From the NCBI GenBank assembly GCA_947458235.1, contig CANGYP010000004.1, forward strand, positions 1 through 46,117: DNA of 46,117 nt, in the 5' to 3' direction. The notes below the pieces were generated by a model. It searched no databases and was not told where the DNA came from. It saw nothing but the letters and a program-made list of their open reading frames with translations. Source of the stretch: Alphaproteobacteria bacterium (GTDB taxonomy: Bacteria > Pseudomonadota > Alphaproteobacteria > JAJTHO01 > CANGYM01). The stretch's first letter is position 1. The number at the start of each line of letters is the position of its first letter. Positions 18,170-26,281 of the stretch are shown one piece after another. A program made the translations under genes and the position numbers.

Positions 18170-19022
18170 GTTTTTGTTCCTGAACAAAGGTTTCATAAAG
18201 CGAAAGAAGATTGTGTGTGACAGGCCCAGGATGACCTGTCCCTATAGAATACTTATCCACCCATGTCACTGGAATTATAAACCCTGTGGTGCGGGTGATA
18301 AAGGCCTCTGCCGCTTCTTTTAATTCAGAAACTGCAAAGGGGCGCTCTGTCACTTTCAGCCCCGCATCTCGGGCCAAGGCGATAAGGCGTGTGCGTGTGA
18401 TGCCCTTTAAAATGGCGTGGCTGGGGGGGCGGGTGAGAATCTCCCCCGTTGGCGTGACGATAAAGGCATTGCAAGAAGATCCCTCGGTGATGCATCCCTG
18501 TGTATCCACCATCCACACATCATCCGCTCCTGCCTCTGTTGCGGCCTGTTTCGCCAGCGAGGGAGCCAGCAGCGCAATGGCCTTAATATCACACCGGCCC
18601 CATCGTTGGTCTGGGGCAGTGATGATGGTCATGCCTTTGGTGCGTAATCTCTCCGCGACAGGCTTGTGGCGATAGGGAATCATGGTCAAAACGGGGGCAC
18701 AGGGTGTTTTGGGAAACGCAAAATCCCGTGTGGCAGGCACGCCCCGCGTGATGGAAATATAGATATTCACGGTGCTGAGCTTATTCAAAAGCCTAACGTG
18801 ACGGATGCATTGCCGCAGCGCGTTGGCAGACATGGGCCAAGGAATCTGAAGTTGGGTCAAGGAATAGTCCAAACGGTCCAGATGCCAATCCTCATCAACG
18901 CCGTGATGGTCTGTGTAATGAATCACTTCGTAAGCGCCATCCCCAAACTGGTAGCCGCGGTCCTGAACAGAAACTGCAGCTTGACTCAGGCGACAATACA
19001 CGCCGTTATTATAAACAATCAT
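18132..19022 (-). CDS. dat: D-amino acid aminotransferase (class IV PLP enzyme)
   Basis: Fold-type IV PLP aminotransferase, most like D-alanine transaminase, which interconverts D-alanine and D-glutamate with 2-oxo acids for peptidoglycan precursors. The N-terminus VSVQDRGYQFGDGAYEVI is typical. The PLP lysine is Lys147 in CDIKAIALL, and the later EGSSCNAF stretch binds the cofactor phosphate. Branched-chain aminotransferases and aminodeoxychorismate lyases share this fold, so substrate assignment is moderate. The length, 296 residues, is right. Its 3' end overlaps the HAD phosphatase gene. Confidence 0.82.
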   Translation of the reverse strand: MIVYNNGVYCRLSQAAVSVQDRGYQFGDGAYEVIHYTDHHGVDEDWHLDRLDYSLTQLQIPWPMSANALRQCIRHVRLLNKLSTVNIYISITRGVPATRDFAFPKTPCAPVLTMIPYRHKPVAERLRTKGMTIITAPDQRWGRCDIKAIALLAPSLAKQAATEAGADDVWMVDTQGCITEGSSCNAFIVTPTGEILTRPPSHAILKGITRTRLIALARDAGLKVTERPFAVSELKEAAEAFITRTTGFIIPVTWVDKYSIGTGHPGPVTHNLLSLYETFVQEQKHGRFADTTRFVV

Positions 19023-19142
19023 GAAACACCCACATAAAAGGAGTCTTTAAAAAGCCTTATTTTCAAAGGGGCGTCAAGGTGTTTCTTGATCCTGTTTCTT
19101 AGGGCTTTGTCAGGTTCGTATCCTTTCCTGTCTTCGCCGAGA

Positions 19143-19418
19143 TCAGGCCACATCCTCTTGGCTAACGGTCCCTAAAACCTCTTTTAATTCCGCTGGAAGA
19201 TCATGGGGCAAGGGGATATGCCCAAAAACCATGGCCATCAGCTCAGGCTCTGGACGTTTTAGAAAAGCCTGTAAAGCAGGCAACAGATCATCGGGAAGAT
19301 CGGGTAAAGCCTCTCTGCGAATCCGATTCATCACATGGTCTAGCTCTTTTGTTCCGCGATAGGTCAACTGATAGGCTAGTTTTTTTCTAAGAATATCCAT
19401 GGAATCCATGATGATCAT
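19143..19418 (-). CDS. sdhE: succinate dehydrogenase assembly factor SdhE family
   Basis: Small protein (91 aa) of the SdhE/Sdh5 family, which helps attach FAD covalently to succinate dehydrogenase and fumarate reductase flavoprotein. The family signature RGxxE is present as YRGTKELD near residue 20, inside an N-terminal helical block of about 40 residues. The rest fits the five-helix bundle. The start ATG at 19418 overlaps the upstream TGA by 4 nt (ATGA). ATGs at 19409 and 19400 are alternatives that would shorten it slightly. No sdh genes are in the window. Confidence 0.72.
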   Translation of the reverse strand: MIIMDSMDILRKKLAYQLTYRGTKELDHVMNRIRREALPDLPDDLLPALQAFLKRPEPELMAMVFGHIPLPHDLPAELKEVLGTVSQEDVA

Positions 19419-19813
19419 GCCGCAGCGCGTTTCATTTGCGCATCGAGGCGACCTAAACGCACATAAATATCATTGCTGCGTTTTAAAAGAATCCGCAAAC
19501 CGTCGGGTAGTGTTTCCGATGCCTCTTCATCCTGAAAACGACAAATGTCATCGTTGGTGATGGTAAACCCCATGGCGGTGGCATCCTCGCCGCTCATTTC
19601 TCCTTTTTGAATGGCGCGCTGGGCCAACAACCAAGACATCATTTCCAAAAGACGTGATGTCAAACGGGTGGCGTGATAGGTCATGGCCAAACGGTCTTGG
19701 ACTTTGGCATTCTGACGCAAACCTGGCAGAACAAATTTAATATAGTTTTTGGCCTCACAAAGTAGATCATGAACATCTTTGTATGTATTATCCAAAAGAA
19801 AAGCGACGGTCAT
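19415..19813 (-). CDS. rcdA: DUF1465 / RcdA-like protein
   Basis: Predicted all-helical protein of 132 residues. The block RLTSRLLEMMSWLLAQRAIQ followed by KGEMS is the hallmark of the DUF1465 family. That family includes RcdA of Caulobacter, an adaptor that helps ClpXP degrade the cell-cycle regulator CtrA and other substrates. It is shorter than Caulobacter RcdA, mainly at the C-terminus, so adaptor function is inferred and the symbol is tentative. It is the first gene of a two-gene unit with sdhE (4-nt overlap), and a good sigma-70-type promoter lies 40 nt upstream. Confidence 0.7.
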   Translation of the reverse strand: MTVAFLLDNTYKDVHDLLCEAKNYIKFVLPGLRQNAKVQDRLAMTYHATRLTSRLLEMMSWLLAQRAIQKGEMSGEDATAMGFTITNDDICRFQDEEASETLPDGLRILLKRSNDIYVRLGRLDAQMKRAAA

Positions 19814-19852
19814 GCAAAAGTCTCCAGACGGGTGTTTTTGAAAGATATCCTC

Positions 19853-19881
19853 ATTAAATCATTTTTTAACTAAAATGTCAA
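19853..19881 (-). promoter_or_regulatory. promoter of rcdA-sdhE
   Basis: On the minus strand a perfect -35 TTGACA (19881-19876) is followed after 17 nt by TTTAAT (19858-19853), five of six matches to the -10 consensus. This is the best vegetative promoter in the window. Transcription would begin about 35-40 nt before the rcdA ATG at 19813. A TTAA-N8-TTAAC element overlaps the -10 on the plus strand and resembles a CtrA box, whose spacing is normally 7. Confidence 0.7.
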
Positions 19882-19975
19882 CACTTTTTTAACGTATCGG
19901 TGGATCATGCCATCCCCCATTTTTCGCCATCTGCTATACCTTGAGCCGTATGTGCCAGTATGTGGAGGGGGGGGC

Positions 19976-20356
19976 TTAGGCGTTGTCCTCATCTCTGTCC
20001 CCCTTTAAATCGCGAGCCACGCGGGGGTTTTCAAACAAATCTTGGATCAGGGACACGTGATCCAGCGTACGATCTTCACAAAACTTGAGACGGGGTAAAT
20101 GGCGTGTGGCCAAGTAGGGACGCAGGGCATTTTGGAGGGGAACACGGGCTTGTTTTAACGTTTCCCGCAGTTGCATTCCATCCCCTCCACCCATAAAATA
20201 GACGCGAGCCGATCGCAAATCGGGGGCCATATCCACCTGCGTGATGCTGATCAGGGGCAGATCAAAATCCCCACGGGCCAAAATGTCCGACAAGGCACGA
20301 CGAACGGCCTCCCCCACACGGTATTGACGGGTACTCGGAAGAGAGGGGGGCGCCAC
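19976..20356 (-). CDS. rbfA: 30S ribosome-binding factor A
   Basis: KH-domain-like factor that binds the pre-30S subunit and supports 16S rRNA 5'-end maturation and cold growth. The segment RVGEAVRRALSDILARGD and the later ITQVDMAPDLRSARVYF are typical of RbfA. The open frame extends upstream to 20458 inside lon. I place the start at GTG 20356, 14 nt after the lon stop, which gives a usual length of 126 residues; no ATG fits. The Shine-Dalgarno is weak, so the start is uncertain. Its position behind lon instead of between infB and truB is unusual. Confidence 0.85.
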   Translation of the reverse strand: MAPPSLPSTRQYRVGEAVRRALSDILARGDFDLPLISITQVDMAPDLRSARVYFMGGGDGMQLRETLKQARVPLQNALRPYLATRHLPRLKFCEDRTLDHVSLIQDLFENPRVARDLKGDRDEDNA

Positions 20357-20370
20357 AACGTTACCCGTTT

Positions 20371-22818
20371 TTAATGATGCAACACTGGGGGAGAATCTGG
20401 CAAAGGGGCACCCTGTACATGGGGCACATAATCCACTGTAATTTGGGTTTCTGGCCAAGCCATGGGGGTTAGGGGCTTGGTAAACGCATGCACCAAAACC
20501 TCACTCATGTTAGCCACGGGAATAATGGTCAGGCGTTCCTGAACGTCCGATGGGATATCTGCCAAATCCTTCTCATTTTGTTTCGGAATCAAAACGGTTG
20601 TGATGCCGCCTCGCAGAGCGGCCAGCAGCTTTTCCTTCAGCCCTCCGATGGGTAGAACCCGCCCACGCAGGGTAATCTCTCCCGTCATGGCCACGTCGCG
20701 GCGCACAGGAATGTTGGTGAGCATGGAAATCAACGCCGTGGCCAGCGCAATGCCCGCCGATGGTCCATCTTTGGGCGTGGCGCCTTCAGGCAGATGCAGA
20801 TGTATATCGCGCTTGTCCAGCATGTCATAGGCAATACCCAGCGTCAGGGCTTGAGAGCGCATATACCCCATGGCGGTCTGCAAGGATTCTTGCATAACAT
20901 CGCCCAATTTCCCCGTGGCCTTGACTTTGCCCTTGCCAGGCCACATCACCGTTTCAATGGTCAGCAGATCCCCGCCCACCTCGGTCCAAGCCAGACCTGT
21001 GGCCACGCCAACCTGATCCTGTTCCTCTGCCAAACCAAAACGATACTTGGGAATACCAAGGTATTCTGTAAGAGTCTCAGGAGTTAGCGCAATGGGTTTG
21101 GTTTTAGGATTCACCAAAAGCTGCTTGACAATTTTTCGGGCAATTTTGGCCAAGGCACGCTCCAGATGGCGCACACCAGCTTCGCGCGTGTAATAACGGA
21201 TGATGTCCCGCAAAGCAGGCTCTAAGATGCTCCATTCTTTGGCCGAAAGTCCGTGGACCTCCCTCTGACGGGGGACCAAATGATTTTGGGCAATGGTGAC
21301 CTTTTCATCTTCGGTGTAGCCAGACAAACGAATGACTTCCATACGATCCAGCAGCGGCAGGGGCAATGATAACGTATTGGCCGTGCACACAAACATGACG
21401 TCAGAGAGATCATACCCAACCTCAAGATAGTGATCCTGAAAATGGGTATTTTGTTCGGGGTCCAGAACCTCCAGCAGGGCACTGGCGGGGTCTCCGCGAT
21501 GGTCGTGGCCCATTTTGTCAATTTCATCGATCAAAAACAAGGGGTTGGACGTTCCAGCTTTTTTCATGCCCTGCAACAGCTTCCCAGGCAGCGACCCAAT
21601 GTAGGTGCGGCGGTGGCCTCGAATTTCCGCTTCGTCCCGCATACCCCCCACCGATAGGCGCACAAACTCCCGCCCCGTGGCGTGCGCAATGGATTTGGCC
21701 AAAGAGGTTTTTCCCACTCCAGGGGGGCCCACAAAACACAAAACGGTCGCTGGGGTTTTGCCCGTGCGTTGTTGCACGGCCAGATATTCCGCGATGCGGT
21801 CTTTGATGGTGTCAAGGCCATCATGGTCCTGATTTAAAATCTCAACAGATCTTGATAAGTCATTATTTAATTTTGATTTTTTCTGCCAAGGCAAGTCCAC
21901 AATCCAATCCAGATAATTACGGATTACGGTAGCCTCTGCGGACAAGGGGGGCATGAGTTTAAGTTTTTTCAAATCGTTCAGGGCCTTCTCACGGGCCTCT
22001 TTGGTTAATTTCAGGGTTTTGATTTTGTTTTCAAAAACCTCGAATTCATTTTTGCCCTCTTCGGTATCGCCCAGTTCCTTTTGAATGGCGCGGATTTGTT
22101 CGTTCAGGAAGTATTCCCGCTGGTTTTTTTCAATTTGTTTTTTCACACGGTTGCGAATGCGCCGCTCTACGGTCAGCAGGCTAATTTCTGCCTCCATCAG
22201 GGCAAAAACCTTTTGCAGACGTTCGGCCACATCCTGCGTTTTCAGAAGATCCTGCTTTTCGGCCAGCTTGTTGGAGAGATGGGCGGAAATGGTGTCGGCG
22301 AGGCGTTCGGGATCCTCAATTTTATTCAAACCCACCAAAATTTCGGGGGGGATTTTTTTGTTCAGCTTAATGTAATTTTCGAACTGGGACAGCACAGCGG
22401 CGGATAAGGAAGCAATTTCCTTTTTATCGCTCATGTCGGACGTCAACGGCTCAGCTACGGCCTGCAAGAATTCACGATTGTCCAAAAACTCGATGGCGTG
22501 GGATCGACCCAAACCTTCAACCAGAACTTTAACGGTACCATCGGGCAGTTTCAGCATTTGCAGAACCTTGGCCACGGTGCCCACCTCATAAAGCTCCGCA
22601 GGATCAGGATTTTCATCAGAGGTATTTTTTTGGGCCATTAAAAAGACCATTCCATCATCCTGAACGGCCTTTTCCAGAGCTGCAATGGATTTGGTACGAC
22701 CAACGAACAGCGGGACAATCATAAAAGGAAACACAACAATATCCCGCAGTGGCAAAACGGGATAGGCCCGAATGGGGATGGTTGGGCGTTTGGATTTAGT
22801 TTTTTTGGGGGCGGCCAT
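20371..22818 (-). CDS. lon: ATP-dependent protease Lon
   Basis: Cytoplasmic AAA+ serine protease that degrades misfolded and regulatory proteins. The N-terminal substrate-binding domain begins with [15 protein letters not shown]. Walker A is GPPGVGKTS (about residue 366), followed by the AAA+ lid. The catalytic serine is in KDGPSAGIA (about residue 685), with its lysine partner further on near [13 protein letters not shown]. At 815 residues it is a normal LonA. A GTG at 22824 is in frame, but AGGAG lies 5 nt before the ATG at 22818 and decides the start. rbfA follows within 15 nt. A possible heat-shock promoter is listed separately. Confidence 0.97.
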   Translation of the reverse strand: MAAPKKTKSKRPTIPIRAYPVLPLRDIVVFPFMIVPLFVGRTKSIAALEKAVQDDGMVFLMAQKNTSDENPDPAELYEVGTVAKVLQMLKLPDGTVKVLVEGLGRSHAIEFLDNREFLQAVAEPLTSDMSDKKEIASLSAAVLSQFENYIKLNKKIPPEILVGLNKIEDPERLADTISAHLSNKLAEKQDLLKTQDVAERLQKVFALMEAEISLLTVERRIRNRVKKQIEKNQREYFLNEQIRAIQKELGDTEEGKNEFEVFENKIKTLKLTKEAREKALNDLKKLKLMPPLSAEATVIRNYLDWIVDLPWQKKSKLNNDLSRSVEILNQDHDGLDTIKDRIAEYLAVQQRTGKTPATVLCFVGPPGVGKTSLAKSIAHATGREFVRLSVGGMRDEAEIRGHRRTYIGSLPGKLLQGMKKAGTSNPLFLIDEIDKMGHDHRGDPASALLEVLDPEQNTHFQDHYLEVGYDLSDVMFVCTANTLSLPLPLLDRMEVIRLSGYTEDEKVTIAQNHLVPRQREVHGLSAKEWSILEPALRDIIRYYTREAGVRHLERALAKIARKIVKQLLVNPKTKPIALTPETLTEYLGIPKYRFGLAEEQDQVGVATGLAWTEVGGDLLTIETVMWPGKGKVKATGKLGDVMQESLQTAMGYMRSQALTLGIAYDMLDKRDIHLHLPEGATPKDGPSAGIALATALISMLTNIPVRRDVAMTGEITLRGRVLPIGGLKEKLLAALRGGITTVLIPKQNEKDLADIPSDVQERLTIIPVANMSEVLVHAFTKPLTPMAWPETQITVDYVPHVQGAPLPDSPPVLHH

Positions 22819-22868
22819 GAACACTCCTGATGAAATCCGATGCTTTTTCTAAAGAACCTTTGGTGTTT

Positions 22869-22897
22869 ATATAGGTCACTATACGTGTTTTTACAGG
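22869..22897 (-). promoter_or_regulatory. possible sigma-32-type promoter of lon
   Basis: On the minus strand CCTATAT (22875-22869) matches the alphaproteobacterial heat-shock -10 form CYTATNT. An imperfect -35, CCTG in place of CTTG, lies 18 nt upstream (22897-22894). Heat-shock control of lon is common, so the match is credible but short. A 15-nt imperfect tandem repeat lies just upstream at 22907-22936. Confidence 0.35.
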
Positions 22898-22906
22898 GTG
22901 CCGCCA

Positions 22907-22936
22907 TGGATTTTTTGCAAATGGATTGTTTGCAAA
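22907..22936. repeat. 15-nt imperfect tandem repeat upstream of lon
   Basis: Two adjacent copies of TGGATTNTTTGCAAA differ at one position only (T in the first, G in the second). They lie 89-118 nt before the lon start, just upstream of the candidate promoter. They could be a paired regulator site or chance; no known operator is recognised. Confidence 0.5.
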
Positions 22937-22985
22937 GGTTGCGGGTGGCAAGCGGGGTTTTGCATCCGTTGCCATGCTCACCCCC

Positions 22986-24359
22986 TCACTCCTGCCACCA
23001 ACCATAGCTTAGGCCCTTGACCCGTTCAAAATGATCTTTTGGGTTATAGGGTTTTGTTTTTTTGGAAATTGTTCTAATATCTAATGCCCCCATGGCCGCC
23101 AAGAGGGTGTATTCAGCCACCAGTTTTTGGGCTTTGGTTGCGGTGAAACGGCGTTGGGCCCCCAGCAGGTCTTGCTCGGCATCAAGGAAATCTAAGGTGC
23201 TGCGAAAGCCCATATCCAATTCTTCCTGCATCCCTTCGGAGGCCTTCAGGGCCGATGTGACCTCTAACGCTGTGGTTTCTAAATCCAGTGTGGCGGTTTC
23301 CAGATCCCGCCATGCCAGCGTCACATCCCGAATCACATCCCGATAAACACTGTCTTTTTGATAGGACGCCCGTTGACGGTCTTTCTTGGCCTGTCGCGTC
23401 CACGCAGACACCATGCCCCCATCATACAAGGGAATGGTTAAAACCACCTTGGTCTCCGCCCCTTCTCGGCGTTGATCGTCAAAGGAAGGATCCTCTTGAC
23501 GGTAGATTTGGGATTCCACGGACAACTCGGGACGATACCCACTGCTGATGCGATCTACATCGGCATCTTTGGCCTCGATGGTGCGATAGGCCGCCTGCAA
23601 CAAGGGGTTTTTGCCCAAGGCGCGCTCTGTGGCCGCCGCTAAGGTTTTTGGGGTTTTGGGGCTTTTGGGAAAATCCCGCAGCAATCCTGGTAACGTTCCC
23701 ACCATGGCCATGAAATCGGCCCGATGGGCGGCCAGCGTGCGTTCCGCTTGACGCAATGCTGTGCGGGCCCGTGCTGCGCGGGATTTTGACAGGGCAACAT
23801 CCGTCATGGTGACATCATCAGCCTGAAAACGGGCCTCTGTGATGGTAACATTTTCCTCTAAGATGTGTTGATACTCACGATGAAACGTCACAATCTCTTG
23901 CGCTGTCACCACACCCACGTAGGCTTTGATGGTGTCTAGCAATACCTGTTGGGTTTGATGGCGCAGGTTTTCTCGGCCCACCGCAATCTGGGCCAAGGCC
24001 AAATCCATTTCGGCCAATGTCTTCCCCCCGCGATACAGGGGTTGTTTATGTGCAACCCCTAAAGTGTAGGGATCCCGTGCGTCAACCCGATCCCCTTTGT
24101 TATCATCCCCAAACCGTTTATCTACCTTTTCATCCACATAGCCCTTGTCCCCAAAAACCTTAACTGTGGGGCGAAACCCTGAAAGGGCTTTGTTGTAGTC
24201 TTCATCGAGGGCCTCAACCTGCAAACGGGCGGCCTTGAGTTGGGGGTGGGTTTGATAGGCAAGGGTGCAGGCCTCTTCCAAGGTCACAGGCAAAGTCTCC
24301 GCCGCCACAGCCCACGGGGCGCAGCATAAAAATACGGCAAACCAGACTCTGGCTGTCAC
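22986..24359 (-). CDS. tolC: TolC-family outer membrane efflux protein
   Basis: Outer membrane trimeric channel partner of type I secretion or efflux pumps. It has a Sec signal peptide of about 20 residues (VWFAVFLCCAPWAVAA, with cleavage probably after AVAA). The mature start LPVTLEEACTLAYQTHPQLKAA is typical of TolC, and two long coiled-coil repeats follow. The 457 residues match the family. The start is GTG at 24359, with AGGGGGG 5 nt upstream. It follows the RG-rich hypothetical by 25 nt. No inner-membrane pump gene is adjacent, so the partner is unknown. Confidence 0.9.
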   Translation of the reverse strand: MTARVWFAVFLCCAPWAVAAETLPVTLEEACTLAYQTHPQLKAARLQVEALDEDYNKALSGFRPTVKVFGDKGYVDEKVDKRFGDDNKGDRVDARDPYTLGVAHKQPLYRGGKTLAEMDLALAQIAVGRENLRHQTQQVLLDTIKAYVGVVTAQEIVTFHREYQHILEENVTITEARFQADDVTMTDVALSKSRAARARTALRQAERTLAAHRADFMAMVGTLPGLLRDFPKSPKTPKTLAAATERALGKNPLLQAAYRTIEAKDADVDRISSGYRPELSVESQIYRQEDPSFDDQRREGAETKVVLTIPLYDGGMVSAWTRQAKKDRQRASYQKDSVYRDVIRDVTLAWRDLETATLDLETTALEVTSALKASEGMQEELDMGFRSTLDFLDAEQDLLGAQRRFTATKAQKLVAEYTLLAAMGALDIRTISKKTKPYNPKDHFERVKGLSYGWWQE

Positions 24360-24367
24360 ACTACCCC

Positions 24368-24381
24368 CCTAAAGCTTTAGG
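24368..24381. repeat. perfect 14-bp palindrome between hypothetical gene and tolC
   Basis: CCTAAAGCTTTAGG is self-complementary and fills most of the 25-nt gap before tolC. In the transcript it could form a small hairpin next to the tolC ribosome site. It lacks a T-run in the minus direction, so it is not a standard terminator. Confidence 0.4.
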
Positions 24382-24384
24382 AGA

Positions 24385-24882
24385 TTAGTCGAAGCGGCGT
24401 CCTGTGCGCCCCTCGTCACCAAAGGACCGTTTGCGGGGGGCGGCATCCCGATCCCGATCAGGGCGAAAACCACGGGGACGGTCGCCACGATCACGGTCGC
24501 CGCCTTCGCCACCACCAAAACGGGGCTCGCGACGGGGTCGATCATCATCACGACGATCACCTCGGGGGGTAAAATCACGCTTGCCTTCGGCCTCGGGGGT
24601 TAAGCTCAGGCGAAACTTAATACGGCTGGGACCGGGGGCCGCCACCAACGGCACCGAAGGATGGTCCGAAGACATGGACCCCAGAACAATAATTTTGGTT
24701 TTGTCTTCTGCGGGGTCCACCGCCACCGCCAGATCAAAATCGATGGCAGGCAAGGCATCCTTGCTGCCAAAAAGGGAGGCTTTGTTGGGATTGGCCGCGC
24801 GATCCCGACGCACGGATTCAATGGCATCACAAACATCTTTGACAGTTTGCGCAATAAAATCTTTTAAAGGAGGTGTGGCCAT
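24385..24882 (-). CDS. hypothetical protein with Arg/Asp/Gly-rich disordered tail
   Basis: I do not recognise this 165-residue protein with confidence. Residues 1-110 look folded: a helix (LKDFIAQTVKDVCDAIESVR), then beta-like strands IDFDLAVAV, KIIVLGSM and IKFRLSLTP. The helix plus alternating strands recalls the trypsin-co-occurring (trypco2) type of small domain, but that is a guess. Residues 110-165 are a low-complexity tail of Arg, Asp, Gly and Pro, with RGD/RDRD/RGFR-like units typical of disordered nucleic-acid-binding or condensing tails. The tail's antisense frame is open too, a by-product of the repeats. It is first in a minus-strand run with tolC. No clear Shine-Dalgarno is seen. 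Confidence 0.7.
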   Translation of the reverse strand: MATPPLKDFIAQTVKDVCDAIESVRRDRAANPNKASLFGSKDALPAIDFDLAVAVDPAEDKTKIIVLGSMSSDHPSVPLVAAPGPSRIKFRLSLTPEAEGKRDFTPRGDRRDDDRPRREPRFGGGEGGDRDRGDRPRGFRPDRDRDAAPRKRSFGDEGRTGRRFD

Positions 24883-24924
24883 ATGAATATACTTTCAAGT
24901 ATTTTTGAAGAAAAGGCACTATGA
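24883..24924 (+). CDS. possible 13-codon leader peptide before the spermidine operon
   Basis: An ATG at 24883 is preceded by a near-perfect Shine-Dalgarno AAAGGAGG (24866-24873) at 9-nt spacing and opens MNILSSIFEEKAL, ending at TGA 24922. The stop overlaps a 6-bp hairpin, GACAGG/CCTGTC (24923-24939). The Shine-Dalgarno lies in sequence that codes for the N-terminus of the opposite-strand gene, so it may be accidental. No promoter for it is evident. Confidence 0.25.
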   Translation: MNILSSIFEEKAL

Positions 24925-24969
24925 CAGGTTTTGCCTGTCTTTGAAAGCAAAAAAATCAGCTGTATGAGT

Positions 24970-24993
24970 ACAATGGAAATACATTTACATTGT
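24970..24993. promoter_or_regulatory. 24-bp dyad, candidate operator of the spermidine operon
   Basis: ACAATG (24970-24975) and CATTGT (24988-24993) are exact inverted repeats. Between them AAAT (24977-24980) and ATTT (24983-24986) continue the symmetry, so 20 of 24 positions are dyad-symmetric. The right half overlaps the likely -35 of the operon. This geometry fits a repressor site; which regulator binds is unknown. Confidence 0.55.
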
Positions 24994-25011
24994 GAAGGAT
25001 GATGGTATATG
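24984..25011 (+). promoter_or_regulatory. likely promoter of the carboxyspermidine dehydrogenase-nspC operon
   Basis: TTTACA (24984-24989) and TATATG (25006-25011) are separated by 16 nt. This would give a leader of about 48 nt before the ATG at 25067. A second possibility lies upstream, TTGAAA (24941-24946) with TATGAG (24963-24968). In either case the 24-bp dyad sits in or directly after the promoter. Confidence 0.45.
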
Positions 25012-25066
25012 ACTTTAGATTGAAAAGAGACACTACCTATAGGATAACCCATAGAAAGAGATACAC

Positions 25067-26281
25067 ATGACATCCATGAACCGTGTTTTGATCATCGGCG
25101 CAGGGGCGGCCGGATCGGTTGTGGCCAAAAAATGCGCCATGAATATGGATGTTTTTAAGCATATTCACTTGGCCTCTCGCCGTTTGGAAAGCTGCGTAGC
25201 CGTTCAAAAAGAATGCGTATCCCCCATCACTATCTCTGAGGTGGATGCGGACGACACAGCCCAAGTCATTGCCCTGATTGAACAACAAAAGCCCGATTTG
25301 CTGATTAACATGGCCCTGCCCTATCAGGATTTAACCCTGATGGATGCCTGTTTGGCCACGGGCGTGCATTATATGGACACCGCCAACTATGAACCCCGCG
25401 AGGAGGCCAAGTTTGCCTATCACTGGCAGTGGGCCTATCAAGAACGATTCAAAGACAAGGGCCTGATGGCCATTTTGGGCTGCGGTTTTGATCCCGGGGT
25501 GACCAACGTCTTTTGTGCCTACGCCCGCGATCATCTGTTTGATAGCATTGAATTCATTGATATTATTGATTGCAATGATGGCAACCATGGCAAAGCCTTT
25601 GCCACCAATTTCAATCCGGAAATCAATTTACGGGAAGTCACCCAGCGTGGAAAATACTGGAAAAACGGTCAATGGATCGAGGTTGATCCCGTCAGCCTGT
25701 CCCGCATGATTGATTATCCTGAGGTCGGACCCCGAAAATCCTATTTAATCTATCACGAAGAAGAAGAATCCTTGGTGCAAAACATTCCGGGCCTGAAACA
25801 GATCCGTTTCTGGATGACCTTTTCGGATAACTATATCAAACATATGGAGGTCCTTCAGAACGTGGGCCTAACGCGCATTGATCCGGTGATGTATAACGGG
25901 ACGCCTATTGTGCCCATTCAATTTTTGAAACACCTGTTGCCAGCCCCGTCGTCGCTGGCGGAAAACTATACGGGCAAAACCTCCATCGGGTGCGTCATTC
26001 AGGGGCACAAGGACGGAAAGCCCAAAACCATTGTGATTTATAATGTATGCGACCATGCGGCCTCTTTCCGTGAGGTCAAGGCGCAGGCCGTGTCCTACAC
26101 CACAGGCGTCCCCCCCGTTGTTGGGGCCATGATGCTGTTTTCTGGACAATGGCAGGGCAAGGGAGTCTTTAACGTGGAACAACTGCCCGCCAAACCGTTT
26201 TTGGATGAATTGGCACGTCAGGGCCTGCCGTGGCATGTGCGGCAGATTGAGGGGCCCCAGACTTTGGGGCTTTTGCCTTAA
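25067..26281 (+). CDS. carboxynorspermidine/carboxyspermidine dehydrogenase (saccharopine dehydrogenase family)
   Basis: Reductively condenses putrescine or diaminopropane with aspartate semialdehyde to the carboxy-polyamine, the step before decarboxylation to spermidine or norspermidine. The N-terminal Rossmann motif is GAGAAG (residues 11-16) in RVLIIGAGAAGSVVAKK. The length of 404 residues and the segments LINMALPYQDLTLMDACL and LGCGFDPGVTNVF are typical of the family. The adjacent nspC, joined by a 1-nt overlap (TAATG), supports this substrate over saccharopine. AGAGAT precedes the ATG at 25067. Spermidine is the likely product in an alphaproteobacterium. Confidence 0.9.
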   Translation: MTSMNRVLIIGAGAAGSVVAKKCAMNMDVFKHIHLASRRLESCVAVQKECVSPITISEVDADDTAQVIALIEQQKPDLLINMALPYQDLTLMDACLATGVHYMDTANYEPREEAKFAYHWQWAYQERFKDKGLMAILGCGFDPGVTNVFCAYARDHLFDSIEFIDIIDCNDGNHGKAFATNFNPEINLREVTQRGKYWKNGQWIEVDPVSLSRMIDYPEVGPRKSYLIYHEEEESLVQNIPGLKQIRFWMTFSDNYIKHMEVLQNVGLTRIDPVMYNGTPIVPIQFLKHLLPAPSSLAENYTGKTSIGCVIQGHKDGKPKTIVIYNVCDHAASFREVKAQAVSYTTGVPPVVGAMMLFSGQWQGKGVFNVEQLPAKPFLDELARQGLPWHVRQIEGPQTLGLLP

